Assembly: GCA_035519355.1 (NCBI GenBank)
Contig: DATIWM010000138.1
Coordinates: forward strand, 1 to 9,833
Source: DAOMFB01 sp035519355
GTDB taxonomy: Bacteria; Acidobacteriota; Thermoanaerobaculia; UBA5066
Length of the DNA: 9,833 bases
Direction of reading: 5' to 3'
The position numbers and the translations under genes were made by a program. Positions 1-6,030 of this stretch are shown here, one piece after another. The notes beneath the pieces were generated by a model, which did no database searches, had not been told where the DNA came from, and saw nothing but the letters and a program-made list of their open reading frames with translations. Numbering within the stretch: the first letter of the stretch is position 1; each line of letters starts with the position of its first letter.

Positions 1-1985
1 CGGCGTTCTCGGAGACGAGCCGCGAGTGGTCCGCCCTCGACATCCTGACCGACCTCACGTTCGGCCCGACCTCCGACCTCTACAAGGGCCTCGTGGAGCG
101 CGAGCAGAAGGTCGACCCGCTGCGGACCTTCGCACCCGCCAACGCGGACCCGCCCCTCTTCACCGTCGCCGCCCGCGTCAAGAAGCTGGCCGACGCCGTC
201 TACGTCCGGGACGAGATCCTCAGGACCTTCGCCCGGATCCGGGCGGAGAAGTTCCCCGAGAAGATGGTGGTCGAGGCCATCTCGAACGACCGCTACAGCC
301 TCGCCCGCCGGTTCGACAACACCGAAGCCATCGCCGGAACCCTCGCCCGCTTCGTCCGGTTCAACCGCTCGTACGACACGCTGAACCAGCTCTACCGGAC
401 GGCGGCGACCGTGACCGCCGACGACCTCCAGGCCGCCGCGCGGAAGTACGCCGTGGACGGCGAGATGGTCGTCACGACGCTCTCGAAGGAGCCGATGCCC
501 GCCGCGATGGAGACCATCCCGGCGCTCGCCACATTCGCGGCGCCTGCCGCGGCCGCGGACCTGACGTTCATCACGCAGAACGCCACCCTCCCCCAGCTCG
601 TCGTGAAACTCGCGTTCAGGGCCGGATCGGCCGGCGATCCGAAGGGGAAGGAAGGGCTGGCGGCCCTGACGGCCGCGATGATCGCCGAGGCCGGCTCGAA
701 GACGATGCGGATCGACGAGATCAACAAGGCCCTCTACCCGGTGGCCGGGACCTTCCGCGCCCAGGTGGACAAGGAGCTGACGACCTTCACGGGGGTCGTC
801 CACAAGGACAACTGGAAGGCGCTGGCCGACGTCGCCCTGCCGCAGCTCGTCGATCCGGGCTTCCGCGAGGAGGATTTCAAGCGCCTCAAGGACCAGCAGC
901 TGAACGCCCTGACGCAGAACCTCCGAAGCACCAACGAGGAGGAGCTCGCGAAGGAGCGGCTCCAGGAGAACGTCTTCGCCGGCACGCCCTACGGGCACGC
1001 CGTTCTCGGGACCGTCGCGGGGCTGAATGCGATCACGCTCGACGACGTGAGGTCGTTCGCCCGGGCCGCGTACACGCGGGCGGGCCTGATCGCGGGAATC
1101 TCGGGCGCCGCGCCGGCGGAGCTCCTCGACCGCCTGAAGGCCGATCTCGGCCGGCTGCCGGCCGGCCCGGCCCTTCCCGCCCCCGCGGGGGTCGTCGCCA
1201 GGAGGCCGAAGGGACTCGAGGTCGAGATCATCCAGAAGGAGACGCGGGCCACGGCGATCTCCTTCGGAAAGCCGATCGACGTGACCCGCGCGCACCCGGA
1301 TTTCGCCGCCCTCTCGGTCGCCAAGGTCTGGCTCGGCGAGCACCGATCGTCGCAGTCCCACCTCTACCAGCGGATCCGCGAGCTGCGCGGGATGAACTAC
1401 GGTGACTACGCGTACATCGAGGCCTTTCCACGCGGCATGTTCCGGTTCTTCCCCGACCCGAACCTTCCGCGGCGCTCACAGCTCTTCGAGGTCTGGATCC
1501 GCCCGGTCGTCCCCGAGAACGGGCAGATGGCGCTCCGGATCGCCCTCGCCGAGCTGGCCAAGCTGATCCGGAACGGTCTGACGCCGGCCGACTTCGAGGC
1601 GATCCGTGAATACCTGATGAAGAACGTCTACCTCCTCACCTCGACGCAGGACGGACAGCTCGGCACCGCCATCGACAGCACCTGGTACGGCATCCCGGAG
1701 TTCACCTCGTACATGCGCGGAAAGCTGGCCAAGCTGACGCGCGAGGAGGTCAACGCCGCCATCCGGAAGCACTTCTCGGCGACGGACCTCTCGGTCGTCA
1801 TCGTCACGAAGGACGCCCAGGGCCTCAAGGAGAGGCTCCTTTCCGACGCCGTCTCCACGATCCGGTACGACTCGGAGAAGCCGAAGGAGGTTTACGAGGA
1901 GGACAGGGTCATCGGCGCCATGAAGCTCGGCATCAGACCGGAGAATCTCCGGATCACGCCGGTCGACGACGTCTTCGCGAAGTAG
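1..1985 (+). CDS. M16 (insulinase-like) peptidase family protein, 5'-truncated
   Basis: The frame is open from base 3, so the gene begins before the window; the GTG at 93 is an internal valine codon. About 660 residues are visible. Residues 1-165 look like the C-terminal (M16C) domain of a first M16 half, with the LTFGPTSDLYKGLV stretch. A second M16 half follows from about residue 185, containing the family-typical FAGTPYGHAVLG stretch and, near 1386, RGMNYGDYAYIE, which matches the Arg/Tyr substrate-binding region. In M16 proteins the zinc site is HxxEH. Here the matching place in the second half (663-677) reads ALTAA, so this half is catalytically dead. Any active HxxEH would be in the missing N-terminal half. 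Full-length relatives have around 900 residues and are often periplasmic zinc peptidases; location cannot be judged without the N-terminus. The gene is convergent with the barrel gene, 22 bp away. Confidence 0.85.
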   Translation, partial: AFSETSREWSALDILTDLTFGPTSDLYKGLVEREQKVDPLRTFAPANADPPLFTVAARVKKLADAVYVRDEILRTFARIRAEKFPEKMVVEAISNDRYSLARRFDNTEAIAGTLARFVRFNRSYDTLNQLYRTAATVTADDLQAAARKYAVDGEMVVTTLSKEPMPAAMETIPALATFAAPAAAADLTFITQNATLPQLVVKLAFRAGSAGDPKGKEGLAALTAAMIAEAGSKTMRIDEINKALYPVAGTFRAQVDKELTTFTGVVHKDNWKALADVALPQLVDPGFREEDFKRLKDQQLNALTQNLRSTNEEELAKERLQENVFAGTPYGHAVLGTVAGLNAITLDDVRSFARAAYTRAGLIAGISGAAPAELLDRLKADLGRLPAGPALPAPAGVVARRPKGLEVEIIQKETRATAISFGKPIDVTRAHPDFAALSVAKVWLGEHRSSQSHLYQRIRELRGMNYGDYAYIEAFPRGMFRFFPDPNLPRRSQLFEVWIRPVVPENGQMALRIALAELAKLIRNGLTPADFEAIREYLMKNVYLLTSTQDGQLGTAIDSTWYGIPEFTSYMRGKLAKLTREEVNAAIRKHFSATDLSVVIVTKDAQGLKERLLSDAVSTIRYDSEKPKEVYEEDRVIGAMKLGIRPENLRITPVDDVFAK

Positions 1986-1996
1986 GGAGCGACGAA

Positions 1997-2023
1997 GGGG
2001 CCGACGTTCAGGACTTCGGCCCC
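1997..2023. terminator. Inverted repeat between convergent genes, possible bidirectional terminator
   Basis: GGGGCCGA (1997-2004) and TCGGCCCC (2016-2023) are perfect reverse complements separated by 11 nt. The hairpin lies 11 nt after the peptidase stop and covers the stop codon of the opposite-strand gene (2008-2010). There is no clear T-run on either side, so intrinsic termination is an inference from position and stem strength. Confidence 0.35.
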
Positions 2024-2763
2024 AGCGTCAGCAGATAGGCGACATAGGCCTGGCGGCAGTTGCAGCCCGTGAGGGCCCCGCCGGCCGACGCGAGCAGGTG
2101 GTGGTGCTCCCCGAAGTCGAGGACGAAGCCGATGTTGTAGAGGACCCTGGAGCGAGCGCCCGCCTCGGCGGGTGCCTCGTAGAAGACCTCGGCGCCGGGA
2201 GCGAACGAAGACGTCAGCTGCACCTGGGCCTGCCAGCCGGCGAGCCACCAGTTCCGGTTTCCCGCTCCCGGGTTGATCCAGTAACCGCCTCCGCCGTAGG
2301 TCGTCCACTTCCCGAAGCTCTTCTGGAGCCAGACGGGAAGGAAGACACGCACTTCCCCGGCCCCGAGGCCGCGGGAGGCGTCCCCCGAGGGGAGCTCGAC
2401 GAGGGGAAACGTCCCGATCTGGGGAACGCTCTCGCTCTCATCGACGAACCGGTATTTCGCGCCGATCTCGACGTCGCCGGGTCCATACGCGGTCGGCGCA
2501 CCCGAGGGCCGGGAGTACGAAAGCGGCACGACGAGATGAAGCTGCAGCCCCGGGGCCGCTCCGAAGTTCGCCTCGAAATGCGGGGCGTCCCCGGAGCGGT
2601 ATCCCGCCTCCGACTGGCCGGTCAGTGAGACGTAGAGCTCCCACTGACGCCACGGGACGGGCTGCGGGTCGTCGGTGACGTACGGCGGGCCGGCGTTCGC
2701 GCGCGGATGGCCGAGAAACAGGCCCACAACCAGCGCGGTCCGGCCGAGCCATTTGTCCTTCAA
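2008..2763 (-). CDS. Secreted, probable outer-membrane beta-barrel (transporter-like) protein
   Basis: A 251-residue protein beginning at TTG 2763-2761. The start is supported by a GGGGGAG ribosome-binding site six bases upstream and by the signal peptide that begins there: basic residues (K2, K4, R8), a hydrophobic core, and an ANA cleavage site at about residue 24. The mature protein starts GPPYVTDDPQPVPWRQWE, which resembles the N-terminus of hypothetical transporter-like barrel proteins related to the MetA phenol-degradation family (PF13557). The remainder has many short strands of alternating polar and hydrophobic residues rich in Gly, Tyr and Trp, with no hydrophobic helices after the signal, as expected for an outer-membrane barrel. 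A CxC pair (C234, C236) near the C-terminus is unusual for a barrel. The last residue is Ser, not the Phe or Trp common in BamA substrates. Substrate unknown; it is divergent from the lipoprotein gene. Confidence 0.65.
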   Translation of the reverse strand: MKDKWLGRTALVVGLFLGHPRANAGPPYVTDDPQPVPWRQWELYVSLTGQSEAGYRSGDAPHFEANFGAAPGLQLHLVVPLSYSRPSGAPTAYGPGDVEIGAKYRFVDESESVPQIGTFPLVELPSGDASRGLGAGEVRVFLPVWLQKSFGKWTTYGGGGYWINPGAGNRNWWLAGWQAQVQLTSSFAPGAEVFYEAPAEAGARSRVLYNIGFVLDFGEHHHLLASAGGALTGCNCRQAYVAYLLTLGPKS

Positions 2764-2769
2764 GTACGT

Positions 2770-2776
2770 CTCCCCC
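2770..2776 (-). promoter_or_regulatory. Ribosome-binding site deciding a TTG start
   Basis: On the minus strand the sequence reads GGGGGAG, then six bases, then TTG. It is the only strong purine-rich site near the beginning of the signal peptide and supports the TTG at 2763-2761 as the start of the barrel gene. Confidence 0.55.
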
Positions 2777-2828
2777 GCAAGGCAGAATAGGACATGCGGA
2801 CTCGACAGCCCGCTCCAGAGGTGAATGC

Positions 2829-3197
2829 ATGAAGCGTCGTAGTGATCTCGTGGTCGGTTGCGCCCTCCTCGCCGTCCTCTTCGGTTGCGGCGGCGGAGGC
2901 GGGACGAGCGTCGTCAGGGTTTCGGACGTGAAGGTCCCCTCCAAGTCCAGCTCGTGCAAGCTGACGATCTACCAGAGGGAAGCCGACCTGACGCAGGCCT
3001 TCGAGAAGCTCTGCGTCATCACGTCGGAGCCTTCGAAGACCGTGGACGCCACCTACGACGATCTCCGGAAGGCCGGCTGCAAGTGCGGGGCGGACGCCCT
3101 TCTCATCACGGACACGCGGGCCGAGGGGAAGAAGGCGATCGTCACGGCGGCGGCCATCCGATTCGTGAACGCCACCACCCCGGCGCCGAAGAAGTAG
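2829..3197 (+). CDS. Small cysteine-containing lipoprotein of unknown function
   Basis: A 122-residue protein starting at ATG 2829, with an AGAGG-type ribosome-binding site about eight bases upstream. The N-terminus is a classic lipoprotein signal: MKRRSD, a hydrophobic stretch, and lipobox L-F-G-C with the lipidated cysteine at C20, followed by a run of five glycines as a flexible tether. The mature part has four further cysteines (C43, C62, C84, C86) and a GADALLI segment near residue 87. Short lipoproteins with several cysteines and a GADA-hydrophobic strand recall the RcsF/YbjQ-type fold, but this is only a pattern resemblance. The protein would be anchored in the periplasm; the residue after C20 is Gly, not Asp, so outer-membrane sorting is expected under the E. 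coli rule. It is divergent from the barrel gene, and a GC-rich hairpin follows its stop. Function not recognised. Confidence 0.75.
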   Translation: MKRRSDLVVGCALLAVLFGCGGGGGTSVVRVSDVKVPSKSSSCKLTIYQREADLTQAFEKLCVITSEPSKTVDATYDDLRKAGCKCGADALLITDTRAEGKKAIVTAAAIRFVNATTPAPKK

Positions 3198-3206
3198 CCG
3201 GCTTTT

Positions 3207-3225
3207 CCGGGCGCGGCCCGCCCGG
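3207..3225 (+). terminator. GC-rich hairpin after the lipoprotein gene
   Basis: CCGGGCG (3207-3213), a five-base loop, and CGCCCGG (3219-3225) form a perfect 7-bp stem starting nine bases after the lipoprotein stop codon. It is followed by TTCTC, a weak T-rich tail. The position just before the SUF promoter suits a terminator that keeps the two units apart. Confidence 0.5.
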
Positions 3226-3245
3226 TTCTCCGGGAAACCACGGGC

Positions 3246-3274
3246 TTGACGAAACCGTCCGGCGCGAATAGAGT
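3246..3274 (+). promoter_or_regulatory. Predicted sigma70-type promoter of the SUF operon
   Basis: A TTGACG -35 box (3246-3251, five of six matches to consensus) and a TAGAGT -10 box (3269-3274, four of six) are separated by exactly 17 bp. Transcription would begin near 3281, about 30 bases before the regulator's ATG at 3312. No promoter of similar quality is seen within the operon. Confidence 0.6.
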
Positions 3275-3282
3275 ACCGAATT

Positions 3283-3298
3283 GGTCCGATATCGGGCC
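3283..3298. promoter_or_regulatory. Near-perfect palindrome, candidate operator for the Rrf2 regulator
   Basis: GGTCCGATATCGGGCC is a 16-bp palindrome with one mismatched pair; its central ten bases CCGATATCGG are perfect. It lies just downstream of the predicted -10 box, at about +2 to +18, where a bound repressor would block transcription. In RNA it could also fold into a 5-bp hairpin directly in front of the GGAG ribosome-binding site. It does not obviously match the E. coli IscR type 1 motif or the cyanobacterial SufR motif (CAAC-N6-GTTG), so its assignment is an inference from position. Confidence 0.4.
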
Positions 3299-3302
3299 GG
3301 AG
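3299..3302 (+). promoter_or_regulatory. Ribosome-binding site deciding the regulator start
   Basis: GGAG lies nine bases before the ATG at 3312. It supports starting the regulator at MLRMAKLTDYG rather than at the TTG at 3246, which is the -35 box. Confidence 0.45.
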
Positions 3303-3311
3303 ACGTGCACG

Positions 3312-3788
3312 ATGCTTCGAATGGCCAAGCTCACCGACTACGGCATCGTCCTCCTGACGCAGTTCGCCGCGCGGCAGGACGTTTCGCCGATGACCGCCCG
3401 CGAGCTCGCCGCCCTGGCGAAGCTTCCGCAGCCGACCGTGGGAAAGCTCCTCAAGCAGCTCTCCCACAACGGGTTGCTCTCATCGCTTCGCGGCACGAAG
3501 GGGGGTTACTCCCTGGCCCGCCCCGCCCGGGAGATCTCCGTCGCCCAGATCATCGAGGCGCTGGAAGGCCCGATGGCGCTGACCGAGTGCCAGGCCCCGG
3601 GCGTCTGCGAGCAGGAGCGCTTCTGCTCGGTCAAGCCGAACTGGCTCGTGATCAACCGGACCGTTCGCGACGCCCTCGCCGGTGTGACTCTCGCCGACAT
3701 GACGCGGCCGATTCATCCCGTCTTCTCCCTCTCGCTCCCCTCGGTCCGGAACGCGGGGGGACTTCCTCCAGGGAGCCCGGGCCGATGA
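3312..3788 (+). CDS. Rrf2-family SUF system transcriptional regulator (IscR/SufR-like)
   Basis: A 158-residue Rrf2-family DNA-binding protein of the SUF-operon regulator type. The start MLRMAKLTDYG matches the beginning of that family and has a GGAG site upstream; a longer reading from 3246 would start inside the promoter. Residues 1-65 form the winged helix-turn-helix, including TARELAALAKLPQPTVGKLL (recognition region) and RGTKGGYSL (wing). C93, C99 and C105 give C-x5-C-x5-C, the same spacing and nearly the same numbers as the [2Fe-2S] ligands of E. coli IscR (C92, C98, C104). IscR's fourth ligand, His107, corresponds to Lys108 here. The expected role is to sense cluster status and repress or adjust its own operon. 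It is the first gene after the promoter, and its TGA overlaps the sufB ATG (ATGA). The proline- and glycine-rich tail after residue 135 is not part of the conserved core. Confidence 0.9.
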   Translation: MLRMAKLTDYGIVLLTQFAARQDVSPMTARELAALAKLPQPTVGKLLKQLSHNGLLSSLRGTKGGYSLARPAREISVAQIIEALEGPMALTECQAPGVCEQERFCSVKPNWLVINRTVRDALAGVTLADMTRPIHPVFSLSLPSVRNAGGLPPGSPGR

Positions 3789-5236
3789 GCAGCTCGAACC
3801 GCCTCCTCGACGAGCTCGCCCAGCAGGAGTACAAGCACGGCTTCGTCACGCCGATCGAGTCCGAGGCGATCCCCGCCGGGCTCTCCGAGGACGTCGTCAG
3901 GCTGATCTCCAGGAAGAAGGAGGAGCCGGACTGGCTCCTGGAGTGGCGCCTCAAGGCCTACCGACACTGGCTCACGATGGAGGAGCCGACCTGGGCGAAG
4001 GTCCACTACCCCGCCATCGATTACCAGAAGATCGTCTATTACTCCTCGCCGAAGTCGGTCGCGGAGAACCGCCCGAAGAGCCTCGACGAGGTCGACCCGG
4101 AACTCCTGGCGATGTACGAGAAGCTGGGCGTGCCGCTCAAGGAGCGGGAGATCCTGGCCGGCGTCGCGGTCGATGCCGTCCTCGACTCCGTCTCCGTCGC
4201 CACGACGTTTCGCGAGAAGCTGCAGGAGCTCGGCGTGATCTTCTGCTCCTTCTCCGAAGCGGTGAGGGCGTACCCGGACCTCGTCCGGAAGTACCTCGGC
4301 TCCGTCGTCCCGTACACCGACAACTTCTTCGCCACGCTGAACTCCGCCGTCTTCTCGGACGGCTCCTTCTGCTTCATCCCGAAGGGAGTCCGCTGCCCGA
4401 TGGAGCTCTCGACCTATTTCCGGATCAACCAGGCCGACACCGGGCAGTTCGAGAGGACGCTCATCGTGGCCGAGGAGGGGGCCTACGTCAGCTACCTCGA
4501 GGGGTGCACGGCGCCCAAGCGCGACAGGAACCAGCTCCACGCCGCCATCGTCGAGCTGGTCGCCTTCGACGACGCCCAGATCAAGTACTCCACCGTCCAG
4601 AACTGGTATCCCGGCGACAAGGACGGGAAGGGCGGGATCTACAACTTCGTCACGAAGCGCGGCAAGTGCGCGGGCCGGAACTCGAAGATCTCCTGGACGC
4701 AGGTGGAGACGGGCTCGGCCATCACCTGGAAGTACCCGAGCTGCCTCCTCCTCGGCGACCACTCGGTCGGCGAGTTCTACTCGGTCGCCCTCACGGCCAA
4801 CTTCCAGCAGGCCGACACCGGCACGAAGATGATCCACGTCGGGAAGAACACCCGCTCGACGATCGTCTCGAAGGGGATCTCGGCCGGACACGGCCAGAAC
4901 ACGTACCGGGGCGCCGTGAAGATCGCGCGGAGCGCCGAGGGGGCGCGCAACTACTCCCAGTGCGACTCCCTCCTCATCGGCGAGAAGTGCGGGGCCCACA
5001 CGTTTCCTTACATCGAGGTCAAGAACTCCTCCGCCACGCTGGAGCACGAGGCCTCGACCTCCCGGATCGGCGAGGACCAGCTCTTCTACTGCATGCAGCG
5101 CGGCCTCTCCCCCGAGGACGCCGTCTCGATGATCGTGAACGGATTCGCCAAGCGCGTTCTGAAGGAGCTGCCGATGGAGTTCGCCGTCGAAGCCCAGAAG
5201 CTGCTCGGCGTCAGCCTGGAAGGTGCGGTCGGATGA
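3785..5236 (+). CDS. sufB: Fe-S cluster assembly scaffold protein SufB
   Basis: A 483-residue SufB, close to the 495 of E. coli. SufB is the main scaffold subunit of the cytoplasmic SufBC2D complex, on which sulfur and iron are combined. The N-terminal helical part (to about residue 160) is followed by the right-handed beta-helix core and the C-terminal helical domain that binds SufC. By alignment of the NYSQCDSLLIG and TLEHEASTS segments, C393, H421 and E422 match E. coli SufB C405, H433 and E434, which are required for cluster formation. Other conserved stretches include VPYTDNFFATLNSAVFSDGS and the GAHTFPYIEV segment. The start at ATG 3785 overlaps the regulator stop; an AGGGAG site lies nine bases upstream. 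The end overlaps sufC by ATGA. Nothing is missing. Confidence 0.97.
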   Translation: MSSSNRLLDELAQQEYKHGFVTPIESEAIPAGLSEDVVRLISRKKEEPDWLLEWRLKAYRHWLTMEEPTWAKVHYPAIDYQKIVYYSSPKSVAENRPKSLDEVDPELLAMYEKLGVPLKEREILAGVAVDAVLDSVSVATTFREKLQELGVIFCSFSEAVRAYPDLVRKYLGSVVPYTDNFFATLNSAVFSDGSFCFIPKGVRCPMELSTYFRINQADTGQFERTLIVAEEGAYVSYLEGCTAPKRDRNQLHAAIVELVAFDDAQIKYSTVQNWYPGDKDGKGGIYNFVTKRGKCAGRNSKISWTQVETGSAITWKYPSCLLLGDHSVGEFYSVALTANFQQADTGTKMIHVGKNTRSTIVSKGISAGHGQNTYRGAVKIARSAEGARNYSQCDSLLIGEKCGAHTFPYIEVKNSSATLEHEASTSRIGEDQLFYCMQRGLSPEDAVSMIVNGFAKRVLKELPMEFAVEAQKLLGVSLEGAVG

Positions 5237-6030
5237 AGAAGCCCCTGCTCGAGATCAAGGACCTCCGCGTCTCGATCGCGGAGGACGGCCACCGGATCCT
5301 GAACGGCATCGACCTCGCGATCGGGCCCGGCGAGGTCCACGCCCTCATGGGGCCCAACGGGTCCGGCAAGAGCACCCTCGCCCACGTCCTCGCCGGCCGG
5401 CCCGGCTACGACGTCACGGCCGGCCAGGTTCTCTACGACGGCAAGGACCTTCTCGCCCTGAAGCCCGAGGAGCGGGCCCGCGAGGGGATCTTCCTGGCCT
5501 TTCAGTACCCGGTCGAGATCCCGGGCGTCTCCAACACCTACTTCCTCCGGACCGCCCTCAACGCCGTCCGGAAGCACCGGGGCCTCTCCGAGCTCGACGC
5601 CATGGACTTTCTCTCGCTCCTCGACGAGAAGGCGAAGCTCGTCGAGATGGAAGAGCGGATGCTCGAGCGCGGCGTGAACGAGGGCTTCTCGGGCGGCGAG
5701 AAGAAGCGGAACGAGGTGCTCCAGATGGCGATGCTCGACCCGCGGCTCGCCGTCCTGGACGAGACCGACTCGGGGCTCGACATCGACGCCCTCCGCGTCG
5801 TCGCGGCGGGGGTCAACGCCCTGCGGAGCCCCGAGCGCTCCATGCTGGTCATCACGCATTACCAGCGGCTCCTGTCCTACATCGTCCCCGACGTCGTCCA
5901 CGTCCTCGCGGACGGCCGGATCGTCAAGACGGGCGGCAAGGAGCTGGCCCTCGAGCTGGAGGAGAAGGGCTACGCCTGGATCGGAAGCGGTGCGAACGCC
6001 TCCGCGCCGGAGGCCCCGGCGGCGCGATGA
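5233..6030 (+). CDS. sufC: Fe-S cluster assembly ATPase SufC
   Basis: A 265-residue ABC-type ATPase of normal family length that powers conformational change in the SufBCD scaffold. It is cytoplasmic and not a transporter. Visible motifs: Walker A GPNGSGKST (residues 40-48), Q-loop Q91 in AFQYPVEIPGV, ABC signature FSGGEKKR (152-159), Walker B LAVLDETD (172-179) followed by the D-loop SGLD, and the switch histidine H209 in ITHYQRLL. The ETDSGLD stretch and FSGGEKKRNE are characteristic of SufC. The ATG at 5233 overlaps the sufB stop, with GGAAGG nine bases upstream. A short Ala/Pro-rich tail (SAPEAPAAR) extends past the usual end. Confidence 0.97.
   Translation: MKKPLLEIKDLRVSIAEDGHRILNGIDLAIGPGEVHALMGPNGSGKSTLAHVLAGRPGYDVTAGQVLYDGKDLLALKPEERAREGIFLAFQYPVEIPGVSNTYFLRTALNAVRKHRGLSELDAMDFLSLLDEKAKLVEMEERMLERGVNEGFSGGEKKRNEVLQMAMLDPRLAVLDETDSGLDIDALRVVAAGVNALRSPERSMLVITHYQRLLSYIVPDVVHVLADGRIVKTGGKELALELEEKGYAWIGSGANASAPEAPAAR

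Noticed and set aside
26..1405. A 459-codon open frame on the plus strand overlapping the peptidase
   Set aside because: Its product is extremely rich in Arg, Gly, Pro and Asp with no recognisable domain. It is the out-of-frame shadow of a GC-rich gene; the overlapping frame gives a coherent M16 protein.
2098..2628. A 176-codon plus-strand frame antisense to the barrel gene
   Set aside because: No ribosome-binding site or domain is seen, and the composition is shadow-like; the minus-strand frame has a signal peptide and a recognisable mature N-terminus.
2764..2828. Possible promoters in the gap between the barrel and lipoprotein genes
   Set aside because: A TATTCT-like -10 on the minus strand and weak boxes on the plus strand lack properly spaced -35 partners. 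Promoters must be near, but none can be placed with confidence.
3246..3311. A longer N-terminus for the Rrf2 regulator from TTG 3246
   Set aside because: It would begin inside the -35 box and add 22 residues absent from the family; the ATG at 3312 has a GGAG site and the expected MLRMAKLTDYG beginning.
3713..5047. A 444-codon open frame antisense to sufB
   Set aside because: Composition is low-complexity (Val, Leu, Asp, Arg, Gly) and it mirrors the sufB codon pattern; sufB is certain, so this is a high-GC artefact. The same holds for long antisense frames at 5086-5901, 5970-7205 and 7448-8647.
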